From contig NZ_QJUG01000008.1 of the NCBI RefSeq assembly GCF_003426775.1, positions 1 to 64,000 of the forward strand: a stretch of DNA of 64,000 bases, in the 5' to 3' direction. The position numbers and the translations under genes are program-made. Shown piece by piece: positions 17,439-27,373 of this stretch. Under the pieces are notes generated by a model. That model had not been told where the DNA came from. It made no database searches and saw only the letters and a program-made list of their open reading frames with translations. Each line of letters starts with the position of its first letter. Within the stretch, counting starts at the first letter, position 1. The stretch comes from Allorhizocola rhizosphaerae. GTDB taxonomy: Bacteria; Actinomycetota; Actinomycetes; Mycobacteriales; Micromonosporaceae.

Positions 17439-19970
17439 TCACTTTCCGGAAAGCAGCTGGGCACAGCGAATCAAGCCCAGGTGGCTGTATGCCTGCGGAT
17501 GGTTGCCCAGCCCGCGTTCCAAATCCGGATCGTATTGCTCCGGCAGCAGCCCGGTCGGGCCCGCCGTCGCGAGCAGCTGCTCGAACAGCTCCTCGGCGTC
17601 GGCCCGCCGCCCGGTGCGCAGGTATGCCTCGACGAGCCAGGCGGTGCAGATGTGGAACCCGCCCTCCTTGCCCGGCATGCCGTCGTCCCACTTGTAGCGG
17701 TAAACCGTTGGGCCGGAACGCAATTCGGCCTCGACCGCGAGCACCGTGGCCAGGAAGCGCGGATCGTCGTCGGCGAGCAGGCCCGACAGCCCGATCCACA
17801 GCGAGGAGGCGTCCATCTCTGGAAAACCGAACGCCACCGTGTACGCACCCGTGCCCTCATGCCACCCCTGGGTGAGCACGTTGTCGGCGATCCGGTCGCG
17901 CAACTCCTCCCATTCCTTGTTGGTGTCGGAGGTGTGCCGGGTCAGAGTCTTGATCGCCCGGTCGACGGTCATCCAGCACATCACCTTGGAATACACGTGG
18001 TGCCGCGGAGGCAGACGCGCCTCCCACAGCCCGTGGTCGGGCTCGTGCCACCGCTGCGACACCGCGTGCACCATCGCCTCAAGCACACGCCACTCGTCGT
18101 ACTTCACCTTGCCCCGCTTGTCGGCCACCGCCATGAGCACATCCGCCACCGGACCGAACACGTCCAGCTGCAGCTGCCTGTTGGCCGCGTTGCCCACGCG
18201 CACCGGCCGCGACCCGGCATAGCCGGGCAGCGTCTCGATAACCGCCTCCGGTCCGAGCTCGTAACCGTCCACTGTGTAAAGCGGGTGCAGCCGTTCCGGG
18301 TGTCCACCGGTCCGCTCGACGCACACGCCCACCCACCGCAGGAACGCCTCGGCCTCGGTCAGCGAGCCGAGGTCCACCAGCGCCTTGACGCTCATGGCCG
18401 CGTCGCGCAGCCAGCTGAAGCGATAGTCCCAGTTTCTGATCCCACCAAGCGTTTCCGGCAGCGACGTGGTGGCCGCGGCCAGCACACCGCCGCCCTCGGC
18501 GTGGCACAGGCCCTTGAGCGTGAGCGCGCTGCGCAGCACGACGTCGGTCTCCAGCGGCGGCAGCGCGAGCGACTGCGACCACTCCTTCCAAGGCCGCTCG
18601 GCCCGGGACAGCCGCTGCTCCGTGGTTTCCTGGTACGGCAAGAGATCCTGGCTGCGCATGCGCAGGTCCAGGAGCACCTCGCCACCCATCGCGGCCAGGT
18701 CGATCACCGCACGGGCCACGTCATGCCCACCGTCGTTGACCACGTCCCACTCGACGCCGGCCGAGTGCAGCACGAAATGGTCACTGGTCCCGAGCACCAT
18801 CAGGCAGTCGCCGAGCTCCTGCAGCGTCGTGGGCACCTGCCCGAACTCGGGTCGCGGCGCGAACTCCACCCGGACCACCGAGTTGCCGGTGAGCCGGCGC
18901 AGCAGGTGATCGCCGTCGAGCCAGTCGGTCACGGTCAGGCCCGACCACCGCGTCTCCACGGTCATCGTGCCGGGGCGGTAGCGCTGCCCGAGCGCGCGCC
19001 CGCCCTTGAGCGGCGACACCGTGAAGTGCCCGGCCGGCGCGCCGCCGAGCAGGTCGGCGAACAGCGCCGCCGAGTCCGGCCGGGGGTGGCACAGCCAGCT
19101 GATCCGCGCGTCGGGGGTCACCAGCGCCACCGTCCTGCCATCGGACAGCATCGAGTGGCGTTCAATAGGGACCGCCCGCTCGCCGAACAGCCAGTTGCGC
19201 CGGGTCTCCAGCAGCAGCGCGAGCACCCGCACGGCCTGCATCGGATCGTCGACCCGGAACAGCGCGCTGGTTTCGCCCGGCCCGACCTTGATCCCGACGT
19301 CCTTGCCGGACAGCGTCTTGAACGCGTTTTCGTCGGTGACGTCGTCGCCGATGAACAGGGTGGCTCCGGCCGACACCTGGCGGCGCAGCTCCTCGATTGC
19401 CGTGCCCTTGTGCCGGGCGAGCACCGACAGCTCGATGACCTCTTTGCCCTCGGTCGTGTGCACGTCCGGCCACATCGCCGGCCCGGTGCGCACTTTGTCC
19501 ATAATGGACTGTGTGACCGGCTCCGACGCGGTTCGGGTGTGCACGGCGATCGATGCGGGTTTGTGCTCAAGCCGGACCCCGGGGTGGTCCTTGATCAGGT
19601 GTTCCAGCGCGGCGGCGAGCTTGCCGCGCAGCTCCACCAGATGGGGCTCCAGTCGTGTGACGAAGCCCACATCAAACTCCGAGCCGTGGCTTCCCACCAA
19701 GTGGACCTCGCTCGGAAGCCGCGACAGGGCGGCCAGATCGCGTAGGGCGCGCCCCGAGACCACGGCCACCGTGGTCTGGGGAAGCGCCGCCAGCGAACGC
19801 AGGGCGGCGACCGCCTCTGGCAGGGGTGCGGCCGCTGCGGGATCTTCGACGATCGGGGCGAGCGTGCCGTCGTAGTCGCAGGCGACGAGGATCTGCGGGG
19901 TTCGGGCCAGCAGTGTGATGGCCGAACGCATCGCAGGCTCGAAGCCGTCGCGATCCACATCAATGGTCAT
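17439..19970 (-). CDS. otsB: Trehalose-6-phosphate phosphatase fused to GH15 glycosidase
   Basis: An 843-residue fusion. Residues 1-250 are a HAD-type trehalose-6-phosphate phosphatase (CDYDGTLAPI near 29; GDDVTDENAF near 208). Residues 260-843 are a GH15 protein of the trehalase/glucoamylase type (GGIRNWDYRFSWLRDA, then WIGLSGLLADDDPRF). The two halves suggest making trehalose and hydrolysing it, or a second sugar step, in one protein. The ATG at 19970 has GGGAG upstream and overlaps otsA by 11 bases. The GH15 substrate is not certain. Confidence 0.9.
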   Translation of the reverse strand: MTIDVDRDGFEPAMRSAITLLARTPQILVACDYDGTLAPIVEDPAAAAPLPEAVAALRSLAALPQTTVAVVSGRALRDLAALSRLPSEVHLVGSHGSEFDVGFVTRLEPHLVELRGKLAAALEHLIKDHPGVRLEHKPASIAVHTRTASEPVTQSIMDKVRTGPAMWPDVHTTEGKEVIELSVLARHKGTAIEELRRQVSAGATLFIGDDVTDENAFKTLSGKDVGIKVGPGETSALFRVDDPMQAVRVLALLLETRRNWLFGERAVPIERHSMLSDGRTVALVTPDARISWLCHPRPDSAALFADLLGGAPAGHFTVSPLKGGRALGQRYRPGTMTVETRWSGLTVTDWLDGDHLLRRLTGNSVVRVEFAPRPEFGQVPTTLQELGDCLMVLGTSDHFVLHSAGVEWDVVNDGGHDVARAVIDLAAMGGEVLLDLRMRSQDLLPYQETTEQRLSRAERPWKEWSQSLALPPLETDVVLRSALTLKGLCHAEGGGVLAAATTSLPETLGGIRNWDYRFSWLRDAAMSVKALVDLGSLTEAEAFLRWVGVCVERTGGHPERLHPLYTVDGYELGPEAVIETLPGYAGSRPVRVGNAANRQLQLDVFGPVADVLMAVADKRGKVKYDEWRVLEAMVHAVSQRWHEPDHGLWEARLPPRHHVYSKVMCWMTVDRAIKTLTRHTSDTNKEWEELRDRIADNVLTQGWHEGTGAYTVAFGFPEMDASSLWIGLSGLLADDDPRFLATVLAVEAELRSGPTVYRYKWDDGMPGKEGGFHICTAWLVEAYLRTGRRADAEELFEQLLATAGPTGLLPEQYDPDLERGLGNHPQAYSHLGLIRCAQLLSGK

Positions 19971-21414
19971 CGAGATCTCCCAGAGAACGCAGGAAGTCTG
20001 ACGCCCACGCGGCCACATCGTGTCGGCGAAGGTGCCGCTGCATAATGCCCATCCGTCGGCGGGCCTCTGCCGGGTCAACGTTTACAGCTCGAATGAGGGC
20101 GTCTTTGACCCCATCGAGGTCGTGCGGGTTACACAGAAAAGCTTGCCGCAGCTCGCCGGCCGCACCGGCAAACTCGCTGAGCACCAGCGCGCCGCCGTGT
20201 TCGGCGCGCGCGGCAACGTACTCCTTGGCCACCAGGTTCATGCCATCTCGTAGTGGGGTCACCATCATCACGTCGGCCGCGCAATACAGCGCGGCCAACT
20301 CGCTACGACTGTACGACTGATGAAGGTAGTGAACCGCAGGCACGCCGACCCTCCCGAAGTCGCCGTTAATGCGCCCCACCTCACGCTCCACCTTGACCCT
20401 CAATGCCTGGTAGTGCTCCACACGCTCCCGGCTCGGGGTGGCCACCTGAACCATCACCGCTTCGGGAACAGACAGTCTGCCCTCCCCCAGAAGTTCACGG
20501 AAGGCCTTTAGCCGATGTTCGATACCTTTCGTGTAATCAAGTCGATCGACGCCGAGAATGACAGTTTTCGGATCGCCCAGTTCGGCGCGGATCTGGGCGG
20601 CGCGCTCGCGCACCAACGGGTTGTCGGCCAGCCGCTGCATCTCCGCCACATCGATCGAAATCGGGAAGGCTTCAGCCTTGACCTTCCGCCCCTCATATTC
20701 AAGGGTGCTTCCCGAATAGGGGGTACCCAGCAGGTGCCGCGCCAACCGGAGGAAGTTCTGCGCAGCCAGCCGCTGCTGGAACCCGACGAGATCGGCGCCG
20801 AGCAGCCCGCGCAACACCTCCGTGCGCTGCGGCAGCTGCATGAACAACTCGATCGGCGGAAACGGGATGTGCAGAAAGAACCCGATGCGCAGGTCCGGCC
20901 GCAGCTCCCGGAGCATGGCCGGCACCAGCTGGAGCTGATAGTCCTGCACCCACACGGTCGCCCGGTATGCCGCGACCTCGGCGGCCGCCTCCGCGTAACG
21001 GCGGTTGACCTCGCGATAGGCGTCGCGCCAGCGCCGCCGGAACACGGGCGGCTCCACGGCGTCGTGGTAGAGCGGCCAGATGGTCGCGTTGGACTGACCC
21101 TCGTAATAGCGCTCCACCTCATCGTCGGACAGCGCCATCGGCACCAGCGTGATGCCGTCCATCTCGAACGGTTCCGGCGCGTCCCCGGCCGTCCCCGACC
21201 AACCGATCCAGGTGCCCTTGTGTTCCACGAGCACCGGGTGCAGCGCCGTGACCAGCCCCCCTGGGCTTGGGCGCCATCTGCGGCCGCCGCTCATGCGGGC
21301 GGCCGGCGTGTCGTCGGTCACCTCGTCCACCGGCAGGCGGTTAGCGACCACTACGAATGGGCTCTTCCCGGCCAAAGTCTGTTCGCCTCCGTAGTCCGAT
21401 CGGATGATCTCCAC
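19960..21414 (-). CDS. otsA: Alpha,alpha-trehalose-phosphate synthase
   Basis: A 484-residue GT20 enzyme that makes trehalose-6-phosphate from glucose-6-phosphate and a nucleotide-glucose. It shows VVVANRLP, SPGGLVTAL, WVQDYQLQLVP, FFLHIPFPP, GVDRLDYTKG and the C-terminal TPLRDGMNLVAKEY. I start it at GTG 21414 with AAAGGA just upstream. A longer frame to 21525 exists, but its first 20 codons are the reverse strand of a hairpin repeat. The next gene encodes the matching phosphatase. Confidence 0.95.
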   Translation of the reverse strand: MEIIRSDYGGEQTLAGKSPFVVVANRLPVDEVTDDTPAARMSGGRRWRPSPGGLVTALHPVLVEHKGTWIGWSGTAGDAPEPFEMDGITLVPMALSDDEVERYYEGQSNATIWPLYHDAVEPPVFRRRWRDAYREVNRRYAEAAAEVAAYRATVWVQDYQLQLVPAMLRELRPDLRIGFFLHIPFPPIELFMQLPQRTEVLRGLLGADLVGFQQRLAAQNFLRLARHLLGTPYSGSTLEYEGRKVKAEAFPISIDVAEMQRLADNPLVRERAAQIRAELGDPKTVILGVDRLDYTKGIEHRLKAFRELLGEGRLSVPEAVMVQVATPSRERVEHYQALRVKVEREVGRINGDFGRVGVPAVHYLHQSYSRSELAALYCAADVMMVTPLRDGMNLVAKEYVAARAEHGGALVLSEFAGAAGELRQAFLCNPHDLDGVKDALIRAVNVDPAEARRRMGIMQRHLRRHDVAAWASDFLRSLGDLDDH

Positions 21415-21465
21415 CCGTCCTTTGAGCCTACTGATCCTCTCTCCCCCCGCCCCACCCACCTCCCG

Positions 21466-21525
21466 TTGATCATGAACATAAAGTCCATGTTCGACGGCGT
21501 GTCGTGTATATAACTTCATGGTCAA
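21466..21525. repeat. 60-bp hairpin repeat, copy 2
   Basis: Ends TTGATCATGAAC and, inverted, TTGACCATGAAGTTA; the middle contains TCCATGTTCGACGGCGTGTC, identical to copy 3. It sits in the divergent region between otsA and ettA, not after a gene. Its presence makes otsA appear to have a longer N-terminus. Confidence 0.85.
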
Positions 21526-21580
21526 CTGGCGGTGAGGCCCCAGCGGAGCCGCCTCGCCGGAGGGCTGGAAAGATTGGAGC

Positions 21581-23257
<1,677 letters not shown>

Positions 23258-23259
23258 CC

Positions 23260-23661
23260 TTGCGCTTCATGTACCACTGCCCGCTGCGATGGTCCGATTT
23301 GGACGCCTACGGGCACGTCAACAACGCGCGCTTCCTCACGCTGTACGAGGAGGCGCGCGTGGCCATGATGTTCGTCAACGCCCGCGAGGCGGGGCTCACC
23401 TCGTTCGAGGAGGGGATAGTCGTGGCCCGGCACGAGGTGGACTACCTGCGCCCGGTGGACTACGGCGACCCCGTGCGGATCGAGCTGTGGATCGACGAGA
23501 TGCGGCCCTCTCGATTTACCATCGCCTATGAGCTGTTCGACGGGGACCTGCTGGCCAGCCGGGCCAAGTCGGTGCTGGTGCCCTACGACCTGGTCAGGCA
23601 GCGGCCGCGCCGGCTCACCGAGCAGGAACAGGCGTTTCTCAAGCCATGGTTGAAGACATAG
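23260..23661 (+). CDS. Acyl-CoA thioesterase, hotdog fold
   Basis: A 133-residue 4-hydroxybenzoyl-CoA-thioesterase-type protein. It has CPLRWSDLDAYGHVNNARFL, with the family's catalytic Asp and HVNN, followed by VVARHEVDYLRPVDYGDPV. TTG 23260 is chosen because relatives begin a few residues before YxCPLRWSD; ATG 23269 is the alternative. It lies two bases after ettA and overlaps the next gene by 16 bases, so the three form an operon. Confidence 0.9.
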   Translation: MRFMYHCPLRWSDLDAYGHVNNARFLTLYEEARVAMMFVNAREAGLTSFEEGIVVARHEVDYLRPVDYGDPVRIELWIDEMRPSRFTIAYELFDGDLLASRAKSVLVPYDLVRQRPRRLTEQEQAFLKPWLKT

Positions 23662-24194
23662 CGTCGTTCACCGAGCGGCTGCTGCGGTTCGACCCGGGGG
23701 CGTTGGTCCGGCTGCGCGACGGGCGGGCCTGGGGCCGCCTGCCGTGGGAAGTCCTGGTGTCGGTGGAGTACGAGTGCGCGGGCGATGTCGTGGTGTCGGC
23801 CGCGTCGGGGGAGAAGCGCGACGCCGACTGGCACTGGCCGCTGCCGCCGATCGGTAAGGCCCGGGTCGTCGAGGTACTGCCCGCATCGCAGATCGTTGAT
23901 CTCGCCTCGGCTGCGGCGCGGACGTTGCGCGAGGCCAGTGCCGGTCGGCGGGTCGGGGAGCGCGCGATCCGCGATGCCCTGCTGGATCACCCTGTGATCA
24001 CGGGCACGTCTGACGTCGACGGTACGCAATTCGTTGTCCCGCAGCGTATTGTGCAGGGAATTGTTCGGATGCGCCTGAATTGGCCCGGCGGTGTGGACGT
24101 TCTCGTGGCCGGTCCATGGACGGGGCTCCGAACGCGGATCGGCGAGGCCTGGCATCGCGCGCCCGCAGGACTCACGGTACGTCCGCTACGTTGA
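23646..24194 (+). CDS. Conserved hypothetical protein downstream of thioesterase
   Basis: A 182-residue soluble protein I cannot assign. It has no signal peptide or membrane helix. The first half contains ALVRLRDGRAWGRLPWEVLVSV, the middle is Ala-rich and helical, and the end WPGGVDVLVAGPWTGLRT resembles a beta-rich closing domain. The start overlaps the thioesterase by 16 bases. Proteins of this size following ettA and a thioesterase occur in other actinobacteria, so a linked role is possible. Confidence 0.75.
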   Translation: MVEDIASFTERLLRFDPGALVRLRDGRAWGRLPWEVLVSVEYECAGDVVVSAASGEKRDADWHWPLPPIGKARVVEVLPASQIVDLASAAARTLREASAGRRVGERAIRDALLDHPVITGTSDVDGTQFVVPQRIVQGIVRMRLNWPGGVDVLVAGPWTGLRTRIGEAWHRAPAGLTVRPLR

Positions 24195-24199
24195 CTATC

Positions 24200-24233
24200 G
24201 GCCAAACGGCCAATAGGGATGGGCCGTTTGGTC
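24200..24233 (+). terminator. Hairpin terminator after the ettA operon
   Basis: GGCCAAACGGCC, a 10-nt loop, then GGCCGTTTGGTC: a 12-bp stem with one G-T style mismatch. It begins six bases after the operon's last stop codon. Confidence 0.75.
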
Positions 24234-24399
24234 AGCGACTCGCGGTAAGGGGCTGACGAATGTGGGGCTGTACGGGTAGCCTCACGCCTCGGGATCTACT
24301 GAGGGTAGGCGGCTCACTCCACTGAGCATTCTCTATCCCTCGGCATCGATCTACGGGGGGAGGGGACCTTTCCGAACAATGGAGAAGGGGGCGTGGACG

Positions 24400-24981
24400 A
24401 TGGCGTGGTGGTCGTGGCGGTGGTCTGATCAGCCTGACCCGGCAACACCGGAGAAGGCCCGTGAGCGGGCAATACCATCCCAGCGCGATTCAATGCATTG
24501 TCCAGACGATCTGTCCATGTTGGACTCTTTGCCGCCGGCACCGACACTGATCACCGACATCAATCCACCGGTGACGCTCAAGCGGGTGAGCGCGACCCTC
24601 GACCTGCTCGATGTGCGGCATCTCTCAGACGGGGACTCGAGCCTGCTCGCGCTGTGGGAACGGCACGCACTACTGTTCGCCATCGAAGGACCTGACGACG
24701 AGATATTGGTCATCCGCACCAGGCCGCACGCGACCGTACCCCCGGAGCTGTCGGAGCTGGCCTACCGCGCCGTCAACGAGTGGAACCACTCCCGCCGATT
24801 CGCCAAGGCCTACGTGGGCGACCCGACCGAGCGGGGGCAGCTGCCGCTGTATGCGGAGTGGCAGATCCCGCTGGGAGCGGGCATCCACGACGCGCTCCTG
24901 CTCGAAATCGTCGACACCGCCGCATCCGTGTCCACCACGTTCGTGGACTGGCTCCACGGCGACGGCGGGCTCCTCTTCTGA
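24400..24981 (+). CDS. YbjN domain-containing protein
   Basis: A 193-residue protein whose C-terminal 130 residues resemble YbjN/type III chaperone-like domains (ISDVRHLSDG-type start, LFAIEGPDDEILVIRTRP, VNEWNHSRRFAKAYV). In other bacteria such proteins affect motility and stress tolerance, but the mechanism is unknown. ATG 24400 has the strong site AGAAGGGGG upstream; ATG 24379 is in frame. Two hairpins follow the stop. Confidence 0.8.
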   Translation: MAWWSWRWSDQPDPATPEKARERAIPSQRDSMHCPDDLSMLDSLPPAPTLITDINPPVTLKRVSATLDLLDVRHLSDGDSSLLALWERHALLFAIEGPDDEILVIRTRPHATVPPELSELAYRAVNEWNHSRRFAKAYVGDPTERGQLPLYAEWQIPLGAGIHDALLLEIVDTAASVSTTFVDWLHGDGGLLF

Positions 24982-24985
24982 CGCA

Positions 24986-25024
24986 GTGGCCTGCGTTCAA
25001 CGCTTCGCGATGAACGCAGGCCAC
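24986..25024 (+). terminator. Hairpin with conserved loop, copy C
   Basis: A perfect 13-bp stem GTGGCCTGCGTTC/GAACGCAGGCCAC encloses AACGCTTCGCGAT. It is placed five bases after the YbjN stop and reads in that gene's direction. The loop matches copies A and B. It can form CGC-UUC-GCG inside. Confidence 0.8.
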
Positions 25025-25065
25025 GCGAAAGACGTCAGCCACACCGGGTGCCACACGTCCCTGGT

Positions 25066-25104
25066 GCGGGTGAGGTTGATCGCGAAGCGCTAAACCTCAC
25101 CCGC
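25066..25104 (-). terminator. Hairpin with conserved loop, copy B
   Basis: A perfect 12-bp stem GCGGGTGAGGTT/AACCTCACCCGC. Read on the minus strand the loop is TAGCGCTTCGCGATC. It contains the stop codon of the minus-strand beta-propeller gene. Its loop is complementary to the loop of copy C, 60 bases away, over about 11 bases. Confidence 0.8.
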
Positions 25105-26356
25105 TGCCGGAACGAAACGGGAACAACCCCAGGCGGCCGTGGTATTCGTGGGCGAGCTCGTCGGTGTCGGAGCCGACAAGCAGGCCCCGGTCGGTGAGCA
25201 GCAGGGCGCGTGCGCCGATGCCACGCTTGCGGGTCGGGTTCCAGTCGTTGGCGAGCCCCGAATCCGGGTCGATCGCGGCCAGGCCCTCGCGGTCGATCGC
25301 GCCCGGCCCGGCCGACTCGTCGCCGTACGGGTTGTCCATCCAGCGTTGGTGCCCGCCGACGTAGACGGCATGATTGCTGATCTCGACCGCGTACAGCGAG
25401 TCGCCGCCGGTGTGGTTGACCCATGTGGCGCCCGTCTCGCCCACGGCATAGGTCTCAAACCGTGCGGCCGTGTCGCACAACAACTCCGGCCTGCTGTGCC
25501 GGCCGGTCGTGACGATGACCAGATATGAGCCGTCGGGGGAGAAGTCCACCGCGCGCAGCCAGGTGTCGAAGCCGTCGCGGCACCTGTGGTCGAACGCCCG
25601 CGTCCACCAGTCGGCCAGCTGGGGCTGTTCGGGTGTGAGGTCGAACATGGCGGCCTGTGCCCGGTACGCCCCGCCCACCTCGGTCAGCGCGCCGATGACC
25701 ATCATGCGGTCGCCGTTGGGCGAGACCGCGAGGTCCTCCACCTTCACGCGGCCGAGCTCGTCGGCCGACAGGTGGGCGTCGAACTCGTCGACGGCTCCCG
25801 TGGTCGCGTCAAGCCGGGCCAGCCCGGCGCGCGGGATGCCCGACACGTCCTCGAACGTCCCTCCAATGTAGAGCTTGCCGTGGGACCGGGCGATAGCGCG
25901 CACATCGCCCCATCCGATGCTCGCGGCGAACTCCTTCACGGGCTTGCCCGTCGCGAGATCGACCTGCGCGATGCCGCGTTGCTTGCGATCCCCGACGTGA
26001 CGGAACCGCCCGCCCACGTAAACGGTGTTGTCCGGGCCGGGCTCCAGTGCCAGCACCGGACCATCTAGCCAGGGCGAGAAGTTGAGGACTTTTCCGGTAC
26101 CAAATTGGAAAGCAAATAAAAACGAGAAATCACGCTTTTTTCGGCCAGCATGGTCGGTCACGGACGTGAAATCCCCACCGACCACGACCGTGTCGCCCAC
26201 CACAGCCAGCGCCCGAACCTCGCCGTCCAGCACGTGCGGAGTCCAGCCGACCGGGTTGTCGCTGACAAGCCAGCCGGGCTCGGGGATCAAGGCCGCAGCG
26301 GCCGGGGCCGACAGCGCGAACAGACCCGCCAGAAGCGCGAGGTACAAACGCCGCAT
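25097..26356 (-). CDS. Secreted beta-propeller protein
   Basis: A 419-residue exported protein with a signal peptide (residues 1-21, ending APAAA). The body is a series of beta-propeller blades of the delta-60/YVTN style: VVGDTVVVGGDFTSV, DNTVYVGGRFRHV, GKLYIGGTFEDV, HAVYVGGHQRW. Each blade pairs an xVYVGGxF strand with a Val/Ala-rich strand. No enzymatic motif is seen, so binding or a structural role outside the cell is likely. The last codons lie in a terminator hairpin. Confidence 0.8.
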   Translation of the reverse strand: MRRLYLALLAGLFALSAPAAAALIPEPGWLVSDNPVGWTPHVLDGEVRALAVVGDTVVVGGDFTSVTDHAGRKKRDFSFLFAFQFGTGKVLNFSPWLDGPVLALEPGPDNTVYVGGRFRHVGDRKQRGIAQVDLATGKPVKEFAASIGWGDVRAIARSHGKLYIGGTFEDVSGIPRAGLARLDATTGAVDEFDAHLSADELGRVKVEDLAVSPNGDRMMVIGALTEVGGAYRAQAAMFDLTPEQPQLADWWTRAFDHRCRDGFDTWLRAVDFSPDGSYLVIVTTGRHSRPELLCDTAARFETYAVGETGATWVNHTGGDSLYAVEISNHAVYVGGHQRWMDNPYGDESAGPGAIDREGLAAIDPDSGLANDWNPTRKRGIGARALLLTDRGLLVGSDTDELAHEYHGRLGLFPFRSGSG

Positions 26357-26433
26357 GCCTCAGATAACGAGGCGTGCCTAGATTAGTGAGCGCGGCATGT
26401 CATCGGCGGAGTTGACCATGCTGTGATTCTGCT

Positions 26434-26862
26434 TCATGGCCCAACGGTGCTGACCGGAAAGCCCCGATCATCGCCAGCAGCGTTGACCATGAAGTGCGCG
26501 GCCCGCTCAAGGTAGTCCCAGAGCATCTTGTCCAGCTCGGGTGAGAGCTCGAGCACATCGACGGCGTGGCGCATGTGCTTGAGCCAGGCGTCGCGCTCGG
26601 CGTAGCCGATTTTGAACGGCGCGTGCCGCAGGCGCAGCCGCGGATGCCCGCGCTGCTGCGAATAGGTGTTGGGGCCGCCCCAATACTGGATGAGGAACAG
26701 GCGCAGGCGCTCGTTGGCCGGGCCCAGGTCCTCCTCGGGATAGAGCGGGCGCAGCAGCGGATCGGTCGCCACGCCGGCGTAAAACTCGTCCACGAGCAGC
26801 CGAAACGTCTCCTCGCCGCCCAGCGCCTTGAAATAATCGGCCGCAGTCGCCTGCTCAGTCAC
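26434..26862 (-). CDS. glbO: Group II truncated haemoglobin (trHbO)
   Basis: A 142-residue truncated globin. It has the B-helix Phe-Tyr pair (DEFYAGV, residues 27-28), YWGGP with Tyr60, the proximal His80 in RLRLRHAPFKIG, and Trp93 (AERDAWLKHM), the Trp at G8 that marks group II. The family binds O2/NO and is linked to respiration and oxidative stress. GTG 26862 is chosen because a TATTGT box lies six bases upstream (26869-26874), indicating a leaderless mRNA. Confidence 0.93.
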   Translation of the reverse strand: MTEQATAADYFKALGGEETFRLLVDEFYAGVATDPLLRPLYPEEDLGPANERLRLFLIQYWGGPNTYSQQRGHPRLRLRHAPFKIGYAERDAWLKHMRHAVDVLELSPELDKMLWDYLERAAHFMVNAAGDDRGFPVSTVGP

Positions 26863-26982
26863 CCGACAACAATAGCCGCCACGCCGCACCGCAATCCCTC
26901 CCGCAGGCTGCGGCCACCACCCTGCGCGCGGGCTACACGATCCGGGGTGTTGGTCGTGGCCCGGATCCGGCTTGCGTCGTGA

Positions 26983-27240
26983 CGCAGGGATGTGGGTGTT
27001 TGTCGCGTCTCAGGTCTGGGGGTTGTGGCGTGGCGCAGGGATGTGGGGCGCTTTCGCGTCCCAGGTCTGGGGGTTGTGACGTGGCGCAGGGATGTGGGGC
27101 GCTTTCGCGTCCCAGGTCTGGGGGCTGTGGTGTGCCGCAGGGTGTGGGGGCGCTAGTCGCGGCGCCAATCCAGGTTGTCTTGCCGCAGGAAGCTGGAGTG
27201 TTGTCGCGGCGCTGCTGCGGGTTGTGTCGTGTCGCAGGTT
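26983..27240. repeat. 51-bp tandem repeat array
   Basis: CGCAGGGATGTGGGGCGC-type units begin at 26983, 27034, 27085, 27136, 27184 and 27233. The first four are spaced exactly 51 bp; later ones are 48-49 bp and degenerate. Because 51 is a multiple of three, several frames remain open across the array (17-residue repeats), so an open frame alone is not evidence of coding. Confidence 0.8.
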
Positions 27241-27276
27241 CCGGTGTTGTCGCGGCGGTTGGTCGATTGAGTACAG

Positions 27277-27373
27277 GATCCCGGATATTGCAGGCGTTTC
27301 CGCCTGCGCCACGACGTTATCCCGGATGTTGTCGTGGGGTTCAGCGCACGTCACGACGTTATCCCGGATGTTG
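27277..27373. repeat. 42-bp spaced direct repeats
   Basis: CACGACGTTATCCCGGATGT occurs at 27310 and again at 27352. A weaker relative, GGATCCCGGATATTG, precedes them near 27277, and GTCATCCGGACTGTTG follows at about 27401. Distinct from the 51-bp array. Confidence 0.65.

Noticed and set aside
17481-19745. A 754-codon open frame antisense to the trehalose phosphatase/GH15 gene
   Set aside because: It is the mirror of a GC-rich gene; the product is His/Arg/Gln-rich with no domain and no ribosome site. Similar antisense frames occur over ettA, recD2 and pepN.
21466-21525. Hairpin repeat as a small coding gene (MKL...RHAVEHG on the reverse strand)
   Set aside because: The frame differs between copies, with a stop in copy 1, whereas the stem pairing is conserved; this favours a structural element.
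26983-27373. Possible CRISPR array
   Set aside because: The units follow each other with no unique spacers and decay along the array; no cas gene is present.
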